Source: Adiantum capillus-veneris (Eukaryota; Streptophyta; Polypodiopsida; Polypodiales; Pteridaceae). Taken from it: DNA of 64,000 nucleotides. Every line of letters starts with the position of its first letter. Position 1 is the first letter of the stretch. Below are positions 62,101 to 64,000 of this stretch, in pieces. The translations under genes were made by a program, and so were the position numbers. Below the pieces are notes generated by a model, which searched no databases, was not told where the DNA came from, and saw only the letters and a program-made list of their open reading frames with translations. The stretch is from NCBI GenBank assembly GCA_014529385.2, contig CM043956.1, positions 67,172,281-67,236,280 on the forward strand, written 5' to 3'.

Positions 62101-63423
62101 CTAGCAAGTGCGGATACAAACAAGATATTCTTCTTGATCCCACGTACATAAAGTGCATCAACAAGTGTGAAGGAACTGCCATTAGCAACAGTGAGCAAAA
62201 TCTTTCCATCTCCCTGAACTGGATAAGCGGCATTGTTGGCACAAGTGACAGAATTCCCAAGAAGGACAAACTTGAGAGAGGTGAACAATTCACGATGTGA
62301 GGTAATGTGCTTTGTAGCACCACTATCAAAATACCACACATGTGAATATGCATCAATTGACAAGCATGCATCATGGACAACAGGATTGTAAGTGCACTTT
62401 GCGCTAAAAGCTCATTCTGCATCAACATCAGCAACATAGTCTCCTTTCACAGAAGACTCAACAACGACTGCATTTGTAGTGGAACCAGCATTTGCAATGG
62501 AACCACCCTCTTTCTTCTTAGCCTCTTTGGCCTTCAACTTAGGACAAGACTTGATCAAGTGATCATTAGCTTTACAATAATGGCAACGCATCTTCTTTTT
62601 GCCCTTATCACCAGAATTGCCAAACGAAGTGCTGCCAACAGAAGCATTCAGAACAGATGTTTTGCCACTCGTAGGAGAACCATAAGAAGTGGCTTCATTA
62701 CTCTTACCACCCTTTCTCTGAGAAGCAATAAAATCCTGTTCAATTGCACGCTGTCTAGTCCTGTTTTTTCTAGAAAGTGACTCTTGCAATAGCAATGTGC
62801 ATAATGCATCAAACTGGATTTCCTTGGGTCATTAGTCTCCAAGTGCTAGCAAAAGTCTGGTAAGAATCTGGTAAGGCATCAAGAACAATCTGCACGAGGG
62901 AACTATCTGAAATGACTTCACCTGCAGAAACAAGTTGCTCATTAATATCCTTGACACTAGCAAGGAAAGTGTCCATATCATCTTCCTCATGCATAATCTT
63001 CGACTCTAGCTCTTTACGTAGAAAAGCAACTTTTGCCTCATTGCAACTTGCATAAAGACCAGCCTAAATATCCCAAGCCTATTTTGCAGATTTTGCTGAA
63101 TGGATGTGAGGAACAATGGTGCACTTCACAGACAAAGCAATCAATGTATTAGCCTATGCATCCTTTACATCCCAATGAGCTTGTTCTGTCGTAGGCAAAA
63201 CAACTCTAATAGCAGCAGTCCTTGCAGCAAGACCTGCAACATCCTCAACATCGCCTACATCCTCAGAACTAGGACGTACATCAATGCCCTGCACAATATT
63301 CCAGACGCCCTTTGATACAAGAACGTTTTGCATCATATAAGCCCACATAGGGTAATTGTCCCCATCCAACCTATCCTCAGCACAAAACATCTTGAACACA
63401 TCTGTGTTCTTGCTGTCAGCCAT
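59160..63423 (-). pseudogene. Copia gag-pol polyprotein
   Basis: Start MADSKNTDVFKMF at 63423, with LDGDNYPMWAYMM typical of copia gag. Zinc knuckle CHYCKANDHLIKSC at about 62585. Protease WYFDSGATKHIT at about 62325. Integrase CEGCILGKMQRSKFP (about 61815), DVCGPM and FIDDYSRHAWVF (about 61655), then PQQNGVAERKNRSL (about 61445). Reverse transcriptase KWVYKLKGKPDGEIDRHKAR and VTAFLNGDIFEEVYV (60560-60320), YVDD at 60105-60116. RNase H SDSNWVGCFD and SSCEAEYK (59590-59470), ending ADIFTKAL...FVE at 59160. Isolated stops near 63150, 62997, 61520, 60636, 60175, 60095, 59304 and 59286, and a few frame changes, make it inactive, but all domains are present. It resembles Tork/Sire-type plant copia only in general order; the lineage was not determined. 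Confidence 0.93.
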
Positions 63424-63489
63424 GGTAAATGTTGCACCTGATGTGAAAACTTCCCAAAAATAGGAGAAACGGAGCGGGAACAACACATG

Positions 63490-64000
63490 CTATATAGCAC
63501 AAACCTTAGAAGACTATGCGGCACCTGTTATGCAGAGAACGACACTGACAAAAATTATACACAAAATTACAAAATAGTCAGTGCAGTACTGTCTGTAGTG
63601 GAAACGGAGGCCGAAATGAGCCCAAATCAAAATTTTGATCTCGTAGATCCAACCGCTTGTAGTGATCCAACCGCTACGTCATATTGCTTGTGAGAGATGT
63701 GGGTGTTCTCAAACAACCATCGCCAAATATCAAATTTTGTATGTTGCTCTCGATACTTGAACATCTCTCTGGTTGGTCCAGTAAGAGTGATTTTTTCCTA
63801 AGTTAGCAATAATAATAACAAATCATCAACTATAATCTTTATAATCATCGATTTAGGTTGTAATTCAATCAATCTTACATATTTGTCCTTGCAGGATGCC
63901 TTGCCTCCCGAGCCATAGTGCGTGAGAGTTTGTCTGACGTGAGCTTCACGTTGTTGTCTGTAGGATGAGCCCGTCGCAGCCTGATCGCTCTTTTCTTGCA
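63490..64000. other. Copia leader or flank; no gene seen
   Basis: TTCACATCAGGTGCAAC just upstream of the gag start (minus strand) faintly resembles an initiator-Met primer site. Nothing here matches the 3' LTR. No other feature recognised. Confidence 0.35.

Larger units (their letters stand above)
57736..63423 (-). mobile_element. Ty1/copia retrotransposon, 5' LTR not found
   Basis: Minus-strand order is gag, zinc knuckle, protease, integrase, reverse transcriptase, RNase H, polypurine tract, 3' LTR. Integrase before reverse transcriptase defines copia. Beyond the gag start (63423) the sequence to the window end shows no similarity to the 3' LTR, so the 5' LTR is missing or lies farther off. 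Confidence 0.9.

Overview
The window looks like nuclear DNA of a land plant, made almost entirely of transposable elements and their debris. The evidence is the mix of families: CACTA (En/Spm) TNP2 transposases with short GT-AG introns, a chromodomain-bearing Ty3/gypsy element, a Ty1/copia element in GAG-PR-INT-RT-RH order, non-autonomous LTR elements carrying only gag, MITEs, and many long (CT)n/(GA)n tracts. I could not name the species. A fern-like or other large, repeat-rich plant genome is plausible, but that is inference. I found no intact host gene, no tRNA or rRNA gene, and no bacterial or organellar gene cluster.

Layout. 1-3800: a decayed CACTA element with TNP2, DUF4218-like and DUF4216-like regions, an acidic tail and subterminal repeats. 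6600-7480: a gypsy integrase fragment (- strand). 11132-11555: a foldback MITE (family A). 12925-13130: a diverged MITE of family B. 14701-19975: a nearly complete 5.3 kb LTR element (- strand) with 1.4 kb LTRs and only gag and protease (TR-GAG type). 20100-24200: two copies of a repeat of about 1.2 kb in inverted orientation around an LTR end and primer-binding site. 25341-25648: a piece of TR-GAG LTR. 25700-26716: an unidentified broken coding stretch. 26870-28826: a family B MITE, a gypsy integrase fragment and a second TNP2 fragment. 32141-35667: a short non-autonomous LTR element whose 3' LTR holds a family A MITE, with the empty site visible in the other LTR. 35921-42385: a larger non-autonomous LTR element with a gag-like start and odd repeat-coded acidic proteins. 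42418-43600: a copia remnant (- strand). 43600-47960: a chromovirus (- strand), gag to chromodomain, broken by stops. 48080-49310: an irregular tandem array. 49396-52618: a broken gene of the DUF7869 family. 52949-53202: a CACTA tail matching the tail of the first element. 54436-54683: a family B MITE with a perfect 8-bp target duplication. 54706-55410: a gypsy integrase C-terminus. 57736-63423: a copia element (- strand) with a 3' LTR but no recognisable 5' LTR.

How the parts relate. Autonomous-type genes (TNP2, chromovirus pol, copia pol) are all damaged here. The better-preserved elements are non-autonomous and would depend on enzymes supplied elsewhere. The most unusual item is the DUF7869-family protein, which has putative acidic catalytic motifs, sits just downstream of a repeat array and just upstream of a CACTA-type C-terminal tail. 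This suggests a poorly described plant DNA transposon, or a CACTA element that carries this gene.
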